Shown here: piece by piece, positions 12,210 through 21,987 of the stretch | Layout: every line of letters starts with the position of its first letter | How positions within the stretch are numbered: the stretch's first letter is position 1 | Assembly: GCA_021464415.1 (NCBI GenBank) | Contig: CM038470.1 | Span: 9,870,394-9,934,393 of the forward strand | Length of the DNA: 64,000 bases | Direction: 5' to 3' | From: Lonicera japonica | Taxonomy: Eukaryota; Streptophyta; Magnoliopsida; Dipsacales; Caprifoliaceae | Translations under genes and position numbers: made by a program | Notes under the pieces: generated by a model | The model's input: only the letters and a program-made list of their open reading frames with translations | Database searches by the model: none | Told to the model about the DNA's origin: nothing

Positions 12210-12890
12210 GAGTATATAATGGATCCTCATTAATTTATTAATATACAGCATCCACAAGAAACGATGGTTACACTAATTAATCTATGAAAATTTCAACAAC
12301 TGTAATTCCGAAAAGCACCCAAAGAAAACTAAACAAAAATTTAAGTTTTGATTCCTCGAAATCTAAGCAGCTACTTAACAAAAAAATTCACATTATTTAC
12401 CCCAAATCGCGTACAAAGTGAGCTCCAAAATCGCACCTCGGAGGAAGTGATTCTGTTGGTTTTGGGACTGTTGACGGTAAGGCCAAAGGAAGGGGAACTG
12501 GTAGCTGAAAGGGAAGGCAGGTCAGTGTGGTCCGTTTGAGGGAGACGAATGCACTGGGTAGTGATGGGAGAGGATCGTCCGCGGGGTAGTGAGAGAGAGG
12601 TTCGTCCCCGCTTCTTTTCGGATAGGTAGTGAGAGTAATGTTTCAGCCGGAGCTTCTTGCCGGTAGTGAGGTCTTCCTTGCCGGTAGTGAGAAGAGTGAT
12701 GGTGGGTTTGGGTTACCGCCAGAGCTGTGGAGAGAGAAAGAGAGGGGAAGGTTAGACAGAACAAGTCAAAGAGAGAGGAAGGAAACCTGCTTATGTTAAC
12801 TTTCTCATTCATCTGTAGAAAAAAAAGTTAGCTGGGACCCACCTCAAAGCACTAATGCGTATGCATTAGTGCGTTTGAGAACAGAACTGT
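12210..12890 (-). repeat. MULE right terminal inverted repeat
   Basis: Reverse complement of 8757-9385. It keeps the 24-bp palindrome (12849-12872) with one central change, and about five GGTAGTGAG/T words between 12555 and 12690, the partners of the CTCACTACC series in the left end. Confidence 0.85.
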
Positions 12891-12900
12891 ATATATATAT

Positions 12901-13331
12901 GTGTTCGTATATAATCTAAACAAAATAATAAAAAAATGAAAATTTAAAGTGCAATGAAAGTGATGATGGGTAACCTTTAGGAAGTATGACTTCTTTTCAA
13001 TGTAGTGGAGGAAAACAATGTTGGTCATCCGGAACACTTCAAAACGCATAAAAGGGAAAAATTGCGAAAATAAATTTTGAAAGGAAAAGCCATAGTATAT
13101 TGAAGAGAAGTTAAAAGAAAATAGTATATGTAAGAAGAGAGATCATCAATCTTTTGCAACAAGGTAGGAACAAAGAAAGTTTGGGATGCAATTATCTTAC
13201 TAAAACTAATAAAAATGGAGTCCCTTATTACCAAATAAATGCCACATGTCATCTTCATATCAACTAAGCATTTATATCCCATTTATTTAGATTAAGCATT
13301 TAAATCCCACTAGCATTATATCATATATCAT
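12901..13331. other. Intergenic, no gene recognised
   Basis: AT-rich. The open frames here show no recognisable protein sequence. Confidence 0.4.
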
Positions 13332-14135
13332 ATCTAATCTATCTAATCTAATAGTATATGTATAAAATAGGAGGAGTGAGAATGTTTTGTTGTGAGAATG
13401 CTACATGGCACTTATTAATACAAGAATTAATTAGTTATCTTTTTTTTTTTTTGCCTTTTTCTCTTTATTTTTTTTTCTAAACAAATTTTGTTAATCTCCT
13501 CAATTATTAATAAAGAAAAATATGTGTTCTCTTTATTAATCTTAACTTACATACCTCAATAATTTACAAATTGGTCTTTGTCTTTTCTACTTTGATTATA
13601 ATTTATTTTTACTATTATATTATAGATCAATTTGAATTTGATTTTGTATTTAAAAATAAGACAATGTAAAATTTTTAATTCATTTATAGAATTATAGTTG
13701 ACAATTCTTTTTTGTGAGAAGTATTTGTTATGAGATTACCACATGGCAGTCATTAATGCATGAATTAATTAGCTACATTGTTAATCTCCTTTTTCTTTTC
13801 TTTTTTCCTTTTTCTCTTTGTTTTTTCCTTTCTAAAAAAACTATGTTAATCTCCTCAATTATTAATAAAAAGAAATATTTGTTTTCTTTATTAATCTAAA
13901 CTTACGCACCATAAGAATTTACAAATTGGTCTTTATCTTTTATACTTTGATTATAATTTATTTTTATTATTATATTATAAATTAATTTGAATTTCATTTC
14001 GACTTTATAAATAAGACAGTGTAAAATTTCTAATTCATTTGAATAATTATAATTGACAATTTTTTTTTGTAATAATTTTTGGCGCAGACACAACTTTTAT
14101 AAAAGTGCCCGTGCATAGCACGGGTTATAATCTAG
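13332..14135 (+). mobile_element. Non-autonomous Helitron with internal tandem duplication
   Basis: The 3' end is textbook: a hairpin with 7-bp arms (CCCGTGC ATA GCACGGG, 14108-14124), a short spacer, then CTAG (14132-14135) followed by a T. The 5' end is less certain; a TC-start at about 13332-13340 (TCTAATCTATC...) followed by GTGAGAATG...ACATGGCA fits. Internally a segment of about 350 bp is present twice, at about 13380-13700 and 13730-14065 (both contain ACAAATTGGTCTTT, TTGATTATAATTTATTTTTA and AGTTGACAATT or ATTGACAATT). It has no coding capacity, so it would depend on a helicase supplied elsewhere. Confidence 0.75.
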
Positions 14136-14490
14136 TTATTAAATAATTATTGAACAAATGATATCAAGGAGAGGTAATGAATAGGTTGATGAAGAATTTA
14201 ATATGAGAATGGTGGAGGGAGATGATTTGGTTTAAGACTATTGAATTTTTTTTTTAAATAAATTGTATTTTTGTAAGACAAAGGGAAATCAAAATTATGG
14301 AACTAATATATATATATATATAAATGAAAAAAAAATCCGGTCCAAAAAGGTAAATGGAACTATACATTATAAATATAATTTAAGAAGGAGATATTAGCTT
14401 TTTTTAGTTTGCAAAATGAACTAATTATGTTGTAGAGAAATAAAAAAGAAATGAACATGATCAAAAGGAGTTGAAGATTATATATATATA

Positions 14491-14878
14491 GGGAGCATTT
14501 CAGGTGCGGATTACTGTTCACGGACCATCCGTACGGATTAGTCCGTTTGGCACGCTTTCCGATGGAATGTTTTGATGAAATTTGGTGGGGATGTTCTTCA
14601 ATGTGTGTACAACATCTCCACCAAATTTCATCAAAAAATTCAACCGGAAAGTGGGTTAACTATACGATTGAAAAATATTGGATTTTATATATCTATTTCT
14701 GGACCAATAATTTTCAATCGTATAGTTAACCCACTTCCCGGTTGAATTTTTTGATGAAATTTGGTGGAGATATTCTACACACATTGAAGAACATATTTCA
14801 TCAAAAAATTATAGTGTGCCAAACGGACCAATCCGTACGGATGGTCCGTGAACAGTAATCCGCACCTGAAATGGTCCC
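14491..14878. mobile_element. Palindromic foldback MITE
   Basis: 388 bp that reads almost as one inverted repeat. The ends are GGGAGCATTTCAGGTGCGG and its complement (last bases GGTCCC), the arms share CGGACCATCCGTACGGAT, and the inner arms share GGGTTAACTATACGATTGAAAA. Each arm contains a smaller hairpin of its own (GATGAAATTTGGTGG facing CCACCAAATTTCATC at 14574-14632). It sits in (TA)n, which hides the target duplication. Non-coding. Confidence 0.85.
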
Positions 14879-15325
14879 TATATATATATTACATTTTATA
14901 ATTCAAATGACCGGTTAGAATACAGATTTTGCATATGCATATATAATAGGAAAATTTATACCTTGGTTAAAATTAAGAGATACATTATAACTTTATATTT
15001 AAACAAAAGAACAAAAAACACATAATTAATGGGGAATAATAATTTAATGGTTGATTAATTGTATATGTGCAGGTAAGAGAGAGGAATCAATTGAAAATTT
15101 TTAAATTTTAGAATTTCTTGCGAAACGTAAACATTTATGGTATATTGGTTAATATTTCTTGGATATAAATATTTAATTAGGTGGATCAAATAATTTATAT
15201 ATCTTTGAGATATTATTCAATGTGTTTCAAATTAGTATTTCAATTATTTTTTAAATATCTCAAAATAATAGTCTTATTTATATTATTAAAGATATTATTT
15301 TAATCTATTTCTTGGGTAATCATTT
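14879..15325. other. Intergenic, no gene recognised
   Basis: AT-rich, with no coding similarity. The last bases (GTAATCATTT, 15316-15325) form the left copy of the SINE target duplication. Confidence 0.4.
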
Positions 15326-15434
15326 TTTTTTAAGCAATCGGGCCTGGAAGGATTTGAACACCGATTTTGCAGCTAAATAGATCGTCACTCACAAAAACCT
15401 AGTAAATCACTAAGCTAACCCTGTAGAGTGATAA
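15326..15434 (-). mobile_element. Very short tRNA-derived SINE
   Basis: On the minus strand it has an A-box-like TTAGCTTAGTG near its start and a B-box-like GGTGTTCAAATCC about 60 nt later, the split RNA polymerase III promoter of tRNA genes. It ends in a short A-run (T-run at about 15322-15332 on the + strand). GTAATCATTT is present on both sides (15316-15325 and 15435-15444), a good target-site duplication. At about 109 bp it is near the lower size limit for plant SINEs. No cloverleaf can be drawn with confidence, so it is not called a tRNA gene. Confidence 0.65.
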
Positions 15435-15444
15435 GTAATCATTT

Positions 15445-16309
15445 CAAAAATAGGAAGATAAATAAAGGGTGTTCTTAAATGCACCCACAAAATTAGTCTT
15501 CTCACCCCAGTGTGAGAATACTTTCTTCTCACCCCATTAAATCTTTAAAAAATCTTACACTTTATCCCAACAGTGGGGTGAGTTTATTGAAATAATATAG
15601 GGATGATAAAATTTCGTCGCTAAAAGTAAAAATATTAAATAATATTAAATTTTTCATTAACTTAAAACATAATAATAAAATCTACATCGTTCTTAATAAA
15701 TTTTATTAAAAATTTCATCTAAATAGTACCTCCAAGATACAAAATATTAATTTTCATAAATAAGTTTTAGTAATTATATGATATTTTATATAATCTTTTC
15801 TTAAATGTTTATTATTCATATTTCAAATTTATTTACAAATTTTATTTTTATCTTTATCAAATAAGTAAATATAATACTTAATTCACTACTTCAAAAATAT
15901 TAAAAGATCAATTTGTTGTTTGAAAATATATGTTATCTTTTGTGAAAATGGAAAAAATTAATTAGAAAAATAAAATAGTTTTCATAAAAATAAATCATTT
16001 ATTAACATATTTTGTTACTTTCGATTTCTATGATATTTAATTTTTCGGAGATTCAAGAAAACGATTTCTTTACAAAATATTAAAATAAAAGAGATTTTCT
16101 CACCAAACTATTTCCTTTTTCAATATTTTTTTACGATTAATTTTAAGAAATTAAATATTGAAATAATGGAATAGAGCAATTGTAAAGAGCCATTCCATAT
16201 AAGGAATTATATATGGAATAGAGCAAAGAAGGAACTATAGAATAGATGTGGGGAATTAAAAACAGTGCATTCTCATTGATGTAACCAACTTTATATATAT
16301 TATATGATA
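15445..16309. other. Intergenic, no gene recognised
   Basis: Strongly AT-rich. Around 15490-15580 GGGGTGAGAAG-like words occur in both orientations and could fold, but I see no element boundary. Confidence 0.4.
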
Positions 16310-16459
16310 TGAAAGGGTTTTCTCACATTTCCAATTAATCAAACGTTATGTTGCAATTACATGGTCTCAACTTCAGATAAATAAAAGGGTTCTTCATTAA
16401 TTTATTGAGGAAGCAAAAGCCCTAAAACACTAAACTTTGATTAATGTCTGTAGATAGAT

Positions 16460-16873
16460 TTACCATAAAAAGTTATACCAATGTGTGTGCTTGGAGTGAT
16501 CCCTTTTTCCGTGATGGCCATGATGCTTTTTGTCATGATCATGATGGTTGTGATGCTTTTTATCATGGCCGTGGTGGCCATTATGCTTTTTGCGGTTATC
16601 GTGGTCATGACCATTGTGATGATGATCATGCGACTTTTTCGGTGCATGGGCATAGAAACCGTCTGGTGCATGGGCTTCGTTAGTTTTCTTAGAATGATGG
16701 ACATGGGGCGTTTCCGGTGCACGGGCATGGTTCAATTTTGAATGATGGTCATATGGATGGATTCGGTCGTGATGAGGTTTATTTGAAGGATCATCTTGAT
16801 GCGGTTCAGTGTGCCCATTTATAGTAACAAAAATTATACATGTGAACAAAAGTAACACAAATTTAGTCGCCAT
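16460..16873 (-). CDS. Secreted histidine-rich protein (intact copy, HRP1)
   Basis: Single exon, 137 aa. Residues 1-20 (MATKFVLLLFTCIIFVTING) form a clear signal peptide with a hydrophobic core. The rest is a low-complexity polar chain with 35 histidines in the whole protein (about a quarter). It starts with spaced His/Pro/Asp segments (HARAPETPHVHH, HAPDGFYAHAPKK) and passes at about residue 80 into repeats of the type GHDKKHH / HHDHDKKHH. It ends in a short hydrophobic tail, HWYNFLW. The only cysteine is in the signal peptide. Alternating His and Asp suggests binding of Zn, Cu or Ni in the secretory pathway or cell wall, but that is inference; I recognise no named family. Two broken paralogues lie at 18.5-19.3 and 27.8-29.0 kb. 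Intactness against decayed copies suggests this one has been kept. The opposite strand also has open frames, which are mirror images of the repeats. Confidence 0.75.
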   Translation of the reverse strand: MATKFVLLLFTCIIFVTINGHTEPHQDDPSNKPHHDRIHPYDHHSKLNHARAPETPHVHHSKKTNEAHAPDGFYAHAPKKSHDHHHNGHDHDNRKKHNGHHGHDKKHHNHHDHDKKHHGHHGKRDHSKHTHWYNFLW

Positions 16874-16957
16874 TGTAAATAAGTTAAAAAGGAAAAAGAA
16901 GTAAAAAGAGAAATGAAGAGATGTGTGTACGTTAACAGATGAAATGAGTTGGATATA

Positions 16958-16970
16958 TGTATATAAATTT
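16958..16970 (-). promoter_or_regulatory. TATA box of the histidine-rich gene
   Basis: On the minus strand AAATTTATATACAT lies about 90 bp before the start codon. The transcript would then start near 16930 and have a pyrimidine-rich leader (CTCTTTTTACTTCTTTTTCC) before the ATG. Confidence 0.5.
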
Positions 16971-17805
16971 GATGATCAAATTTTAATAAATCCCAAGTAT
17001 GCATGTTTGAGTTATTAAGAGGGCATTTATTAGAAATGAATTTTAAGCAAGTTATGTTAAGAATGGATTTAATTCGGCACTTTGACTCTAAATGGTATTA
17101 AGACTCTTTTTTCATTTCCTTAGGTGTGGTAAAAAAATTCATATGTAGGAATAAATTTTGGATTCAAAACAAAAATATATTATAACTCATAATTTTGTTA
17201 AATTGAGTATATTTTTCGTTTTTATTTTCAGTCACTTTTTTTTGTCCACTTCACTTTTTCCTTTACTAATTTGTAATACCATTTTACGTTATAATTGCTT
17301 TAATAAATATTTTCCTGTAATATTGAAGTTAATTAATGTGTGTCCTTCACTGAGATGTGAGAAGGGCTATTCATTGGGCTTCAATTCGGGGTTCCAATGT
17401 AACCAGGGCCTAGACTTTTTCTCAAAGGGTAATAATTTTTTCCGAGTAAGAAAAAATAACTGAAAATCAAAGATAAATATTGTGCTAAAAATAAAAAAAT
17501 TACATTGATGTAAGTCCCACCACGGCAGACACATAAATATATATTGTGAACCCTATTATCAAAGCAAATATTGTTTTGACAAAGCAACATATTGTTGTAA
17601 AAAATATTGCATTGCTTTTGCGAGTTAGGTCATATTTGCTTCAATTGGTGTATCCATATCGTTGACATAGTAATCTTGGGCCAATGATGATAAATATTGG
17701 GTGTTTAAGAAGGTGCAGGTGAACGACTCGAACAGTTACCCTCTTTCAACTTTCAAGACACTATAACCATTTGGGATCTTTAATATTAATTATATAGCAA
17801 TTTCT

Positions 17806-17840
<35 letters not shown>

Positions 17841-18526
17841 AGATTAATGAATAATCATGAAAATAATAGGTTTACTGATAAGTTTTAAGTCGGTCCTATG
17901 TTTATTAGCTAAGATAAAATTAACTTCAATAGAAATAAATAGTGTGATTTATTTTGGTCCAAGCTAACAACAGTCTTTCGGGATACAAAATATAAATTCG
18001 ATCATGATTCTCTAATAGGAAATGTTCTACTTGTATTCTTGCCTCTTTTTTATTTTTATGTTGAATTTAGTGTTTTTAAAAAATGTACGAAACTCAAAAT
18101 TTGACTGTTACGTACGTACTTTGAGACCGGAAGTATCTGCTACTTACATTGCAAGTGAATGAAATGCCCTATTTGGCAACATAGATATTCCTATTTGAAC
18201 ACCCCACAAATATCCTAAAAGGGTTGAAGTGAACAAGCACAAAATGCAAAATCATATTAGTTATTTTTGCTAAGATGTGCTAAAATTATTAAATCTTAAA
18301 AAGCGTACTTATGTAGTTATGTACTTGGATCTTGAATAACATTATTGAAAATACTTAGAAGAAGGGTTTTTTTCAACATTAATTAAATCCATCGTAATAG
18401 CTAATTAACAACACTCATATTTTTAACTAATTTCAAAGGTTACTTTGCCAATTACATGATCTCAACTTTAAATAATAAAAAAGCTCTCCATTAATTTATT
18501 GAAGAAAGAAAACCCCAAAACACTAG

Positions 18527-19322
18527 CTATGTGCTAATTAATGTCATTAGACAAGTTGACCATAATAAGTTATATGTGTTCTTGGAGTACGTGATTTTAT
18601 TTTCATTTTTATCATGATGCCCATGCTGCTTTTTGTCATGACCGTGATGGCCATGATGCTTTTTATCATGACCAGGATGGCCATGATGCTTTTTGTCATC
18701 ATCATCGTCATGGCTATGGTGATTATGGTCATGCAACTTTTTCGGTGCATAGGCATAGAAACTTTCTGGTGCACGAGCGCCATGAGCCTTTTTTGGAGGG
18801 TGAGGCTATTGCCACACCCCATATGTCTCTGTAACACTCCCTATATTTGATTCGGTATATTTGGACCGAGTATATGATCATTTACTCGGTGTAATGGAGC
18901 AGAATTATTGTTAAAAATAAAAAAAATACATTGACTCGGCCCAATAGCACCGAATAATGTGCACATATTCGGCCCTATTGCAACGAATCAATGTGCACAT
19001 GCTCGGTCCTATTGCACCAAATTAAAGCAGGAGTGTTACGGAGAGATATGGTGGGTGGCAATAGCCCCACCCTTTTTGGATGATGGATACAGGTCACTTT
19101 CAGTGCATGGGCATCATCAATTTTCTTAGGATGATGTACATGGCGCATTTCCGGTGCATGGGCATGACCCAATTTTGAACGATGGCGATGGGACAGTAGA
19201 TGGATCCGGTCGTGACGAGTTAGGTTTCTTTAAAGGGTCATCTTAATGCGGTTTAGCATGTGCATTTAAAGTAAAAAAAATATACATGCCAACAAAAGTA
19301 ACACAAATTTAGCCTTCCATTG
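18527..19322 (-). pseudogene. Histidine-rich protein pseudogene (HRP2) split by a MITE
   Basis: Paralogue of HRP1. Its 3' part (18527-18797) still reads FYAYAPKKLHDHNHHSHDD then DKKHHGHPGHDKKHHGHHGH, with the HRP1 stop lost so that the frame runs on about 12 codons. The 5' part (19081-19322) begins ATGGAAGGCTAAATTTG where HRP1 has ATGGCGACTAAATTTG; one extra base shifts the frame at codon 2. A CAA codon seen in HRP1 (PHQDD) has become TAA. Between the parts sits a 275-bp MITE. Three independent lesions make it a pseudogene. Confidence 0.85.
18798..19072. mobile_element. hAT-like MITE inside HRP2
   Basis: 275 bp with terminal inverted repeats of about 42 bp (GGCTATTGCCAC ... GTAACACTCC and its complement). 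It is flanked by an exact 8-bp target duplication, TTTTTGGA, at 18790-18797 and 19073-19080. An 8-bp duplication is the mark of hAT transposition. Removing one flank and the element re-joins the HRP2 reading frame as ...HHPKKAHGARAPES, matching the HRP1 pattern. The interior holds CTCGG(C/T)CC(A/T)AT(T/A)GCACC-like words several times. Confidence 0.85.
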
Positions 19323-19570
19323 TAGATAAGTGAAAAAGTAGAAAGATGTAAAAGGAGAAATTAAGAGGTGTGTGTTAAGAGATGAAATTGGGTAATTTTA
19401 AAAAATTCCAAACTTCCATGTATGTTTGAGCTATTAAAGAGGGGATTCATTGGACATGAATGTTAAGCAAGATATGTTAAGAATGGATTTAATTTGGCAC
19501 TTTGAATCGAAATAGTATTAAGATTCCTTCTTCATTTCATATATATTAGGTGTGTTAAAAAAAAGAATAA

Positions 19571-19907
19571 TCATACATAGGGATATATTTGGATTTAAAT
19601 ATATATATATATACATATGCTATAACTCATAATACCATTTCATGTTATAATTGTTTTAATAAATATTTTCTTGTATTGTAAAATTGAAGTTAAATTAATG
19701 GGTATATATTGCCCCAAACTATAAATCAGATTCACTAGACGAGAAACTCAATTCCACACTGCTACCGAATCACCAGACTTATCCACCAAGGGATTCGTGG
19801 AATTTTTGTGGATTGCGCTGGGGAAATCCACCAAAACTAGGCAGAAAGATAAACTCCTTTTTCGCTGCTAAGGGAGAGCAATAACCAACGCGCCTGCGCC
19901 ATTTTGG
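19571..19907. other. Non-coding, part of unit C
   Basis: The start contains a TATATATATA tract and TTATAATTG...TTTTAATAAATATTTTC, which matches 17285-17315 in unit B. No gene. Confidence 0.45.
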
Positions 19908-20962
19908 GTATATATGCAAATGCTAGCTAAGTGTCCTCTCACTACCAACCAGTAGGCATCTGTTGCTGGGTCTTGCACACTGAGAAGGGCTATTCATTGA
20001 GTCTAATTCGGGGTTCCATAGTAAGCATGACAAATTTTTTTTAGGGGCAATTAAAAAAAAGGGCTTATTAGAGAAAGATTTTCACACTAAGGCCAAGGAA
20101 TAATTTTTTTTTAAATAAGAGCAGGCCGTATTTTTTATTAGTTATTGATACATATGACATGTGTATTTTTGGTTTAGCTCAAGCTTCCGAGATCACAAAT
20201 GACATCCACAAAGCTGCTTCTTCAGCTTCAAACCCACCACCAATAAACTAAAAAAGATACCAATTGCATTAACACCCGAAATAGTTATTATTCAGGCTGA
20301 ACTTTTGCACTATCAATTTCACTGCAATATGAACTTTGCCTCAGTACCACACTTTCTTGTTATCTGCATGATAATGGAACTTTAGCAGTACGGTTATGTT
20401 TTTCTATGTGAAAACCCAATCCATTGAAAAGAGTTGGATTTCATAGGTTATTTTTTTGTAGGGAAAAGTTTTTTGTAGAAAACAAAATCTTAAGTCGGAT
20501 TTTACTGCAATTACTTATAACTTAAGCTGCCATGGTGTACCATGGAAATAAATTTTTGGAAAATTATGCAATCAATCACAACTAAAGATGGAAATGACGA
20601 AACTTCAAGTGACAAAACTTCAAGCATTGTCCATGGGATACGTATGCGGTATGCCTAGAGAATTTAGGGTTTCAATTATACCCTATCGGCCTATCCCAAG
20701 AAGCTCAGCAGTCAGCACATTTCCCGCCATGACTTCTTTATCCACCGGAATGAGAATAACTCTATCATGGAATTTTTACATTAAGCCCCCTTGGATCTAT
20801 AATCCTGGATCCGCCACTGATTTTGTGTATATATGCAAATGCTAGCTAAGTGTCCTCTCACTACCAACCAGTAGACATCTGTTGCTGGGTCTTGCACACT
20901 GAGAAGGGCTATTCATTGAGTCTAATTCGGGGTTCCATACTAAGCAGGACAAATTTTTTTTA
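19908..20962 (+). repeat. 135-bp direct repeats flanking an inserted segment
   Basis: 19908-20042 and 20828-20962 are nearly identical (GTATATATGCAAATGCTAGC ... GGGGTTCCATA(G/C)TAAGCA(T/G)GACAAATTTTTTTT). The inner part also matches 17360-17400 of unit B, so this sequence belongs to the duplicated unit and was itself doubled around the insert. It lacks TG...CA ends, so LTRs are unlikely. Confidence 0.7.
20043..20827 (-). mobile_element. Insert related to the 31.9-32.6 kb foldback element
   Basis: The first 120 bp (GGGCAATTAAAAAAAAGGGC, TTATTAGAGAAA, ATTTTCACACTAA, GACATGTGTATTTT) match the reverse complement of the right end of the 31,934-32,585 element. ACTGCAATATGAACTTTGC at about 20323 is the unit of that element's internal minisatellite. 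The right boundary is unclear; GGATCCGCCACTG at about 20808 looks like a hAT-type end. It has no coding capacity. Confidence 0.5.
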
Positions 20963-21399
20963 TTTTTTTTCAGGAAAGCCATTATTTTAATATTTTTTTT
21001 AAACGTTAATTATTTTTTCGATGGTGCAAAAATAAATGAAAAATAATAAAAAAAAATATTATGCTAAATAAGTGTAGCATTGTTAACATTTAAATACGAT
21101 AACACATATATATATATTTGTATATCTCATATAGACCAGAACCTTTAGTGACAGTTTTTCATTACTAAAACATTGAAGAAATATTTTTAGGGATGAAAAA
21201 TCATCTCTAAAGATTCAGTTCGTATGAAATTTTTTTGCGTACATATATTTTGGTCTTCCATGAATTATCCCTACATCACATTGAATGTAAAACTAATCAT
21301 TGTTGACCAAATTGAACTTGTGTTGTCTGCGAGCAAATTTGCACCTATAGAAAGTCAAACACAAAATATCTCACTAAAATGCTAAAATACTAAACCATG
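20963..21399. other. Non-coding, part of unit C
   Basis: TTATTTTTTCGATGGTGCAAAAATA at about 21010 matches 30915-30950 in unit D, so this is duplicated-unit sequence. No gene seen. Confidence 0.45.
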
Positions 21400-21987
21400 G
21401 GTTAATTTTTGTTAGATGGAGTTTTCCGGCTAAAGGGAGATTCAAGCTTAATTCTGATGGGTATTGCAAAAGAAATCCAGGCATAGGAGGTGGTGGCAGT
21501 ATACTTCGAGATGAAGGTGGTAATATTGTTTTTGCTCAAACTGACTTTTATAGAGAAACCACGAACACCATTGCTGAAGCTCAAACTCTGTTGCAAGGTA
21601 TGTTCCTTCCTGTGGATAGAGGCATATTCAATGTCGATATAGAGGTTGATTCGTTGCTGTTGGTTAATGTTTTACAAAATAAAGTTGCTGTCCTTTGGAG
21701 TATCGCTTATGAAATTCACAATATCAGAATCATGTTGCAGCGTGTTGACACTTTTCTCCAGCACACCTTCCACGAAGTAAATCGTGCAGCTGATTTTCTT
21801 GCAAAGTTAAGAGTTCAAAGAAAGCAGCATTTTATTTTCAATAGAGATAATATCCCAAAAAAACTTATGGGAATTACTAGAATGGATAGAGCTGGGCTGT
21901 ATCATTTGAGAATTCGTAAGTTTTAATTTTTTTGTTTGATCTAATATATTTTTAGGGGCTCTGCCTCCTTTGCCAAAAAAAAAAATG
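21400..21987 (+). mobile_element. 3' end of a LINE (RNase H domain and poly-A)
   Basis: A continuous frame reads FKLNSDGYCKRNPGIGGGGS, ILRDEGGNIVFAQ, AEAQTLLQG, VDIEVDSLLLVNVLQ and TFHEVNRAADFLAKL, the plant LINE RNase H (RVT_3) from its first Asp to its last. The sequence ends in GCTCTGCCTCCTTTGCC and an 11-A tail at about 21977, the usual end of plant L1-type LINEs. Everything upstream of RNase H is missing, as in 5'-truncated insertions. The domain frame itself is open for about 170 codons. Confidence 0.8.

Larger units (their letters stand above)
8757..12890 (-). mobile_element. Complete MULE with long terminal inverted repeats (FAR1-type)
   Basis: Both ends read ACAGTTC(C/T)GTTCTCAAA inward in opposite orientation, and the inverted similarity continues for more than 600 bp. 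Between them, on the minus strand, is a decayed FAR1/Jittery-like Mutator transposase. Both ends abut (TA)n: 8747-8756 and 12891-12900 are identical 10-mers, consistent with the 9-10 bp target duplication of MULEs, although in a dinucleotide repeat this is weak proof. Total length is 4,134 bp. The TIRs remain highly similar although the transposase is broken. Confidence 0.85.
16310..17800 (-). repeat. Duplicated unit B (carries the intact histidine-rich gene)
   Basis: The segment downstream of the gene (AATTACATGGTCTCAACTT, 16355-16380), the gene, its upstream leader, and the distal part (TTAAGAATGGATTTAATT at about 17058; GAGAAGGGCTATTCATTG at about 17360) all recur in the same order in unit C. 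Parts recur in unit D. This shows duplication of a segment of at least 1.5 kb, not just of the gene. Confidence 0.7.
17840..19570 (-). repeat. Duplicated unit C, core
   Basis: This aligns with unit D (GATTCTCTAATAGGAAAT at 18009 and 26163; GTTGAATTTAGTGTTTTT at 18060 and 26209) and with unit B (TTAAGAATGGATTTAATT at about 17058 and 19478). Unit C continues to about 22210, where later insertions separate its pieces. Confidence 0.7.

Noticed and set aside
15326..15434. Functional tRNA gene
   Set aside because: A and B boxes are present but no acceptor or anticodon stems pair convincingly, and the A-tail with target duplication points to a SINE.
16444..16741. Open frames on the + strand and in other frames over the histidine-rich gene
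   Set aside because: They are reverse images of the His/Asp codon repeats; only the minus frame has a signal peptide, a promoter and a natural stop.
19908..20962. LTR retrotransposon defined by the 135-bp direct repeats
   Set aside because: No TG...CA ends, no primer-binding site or polypurine tract seen, and the repeats match unit sequence at 17.36 kb.
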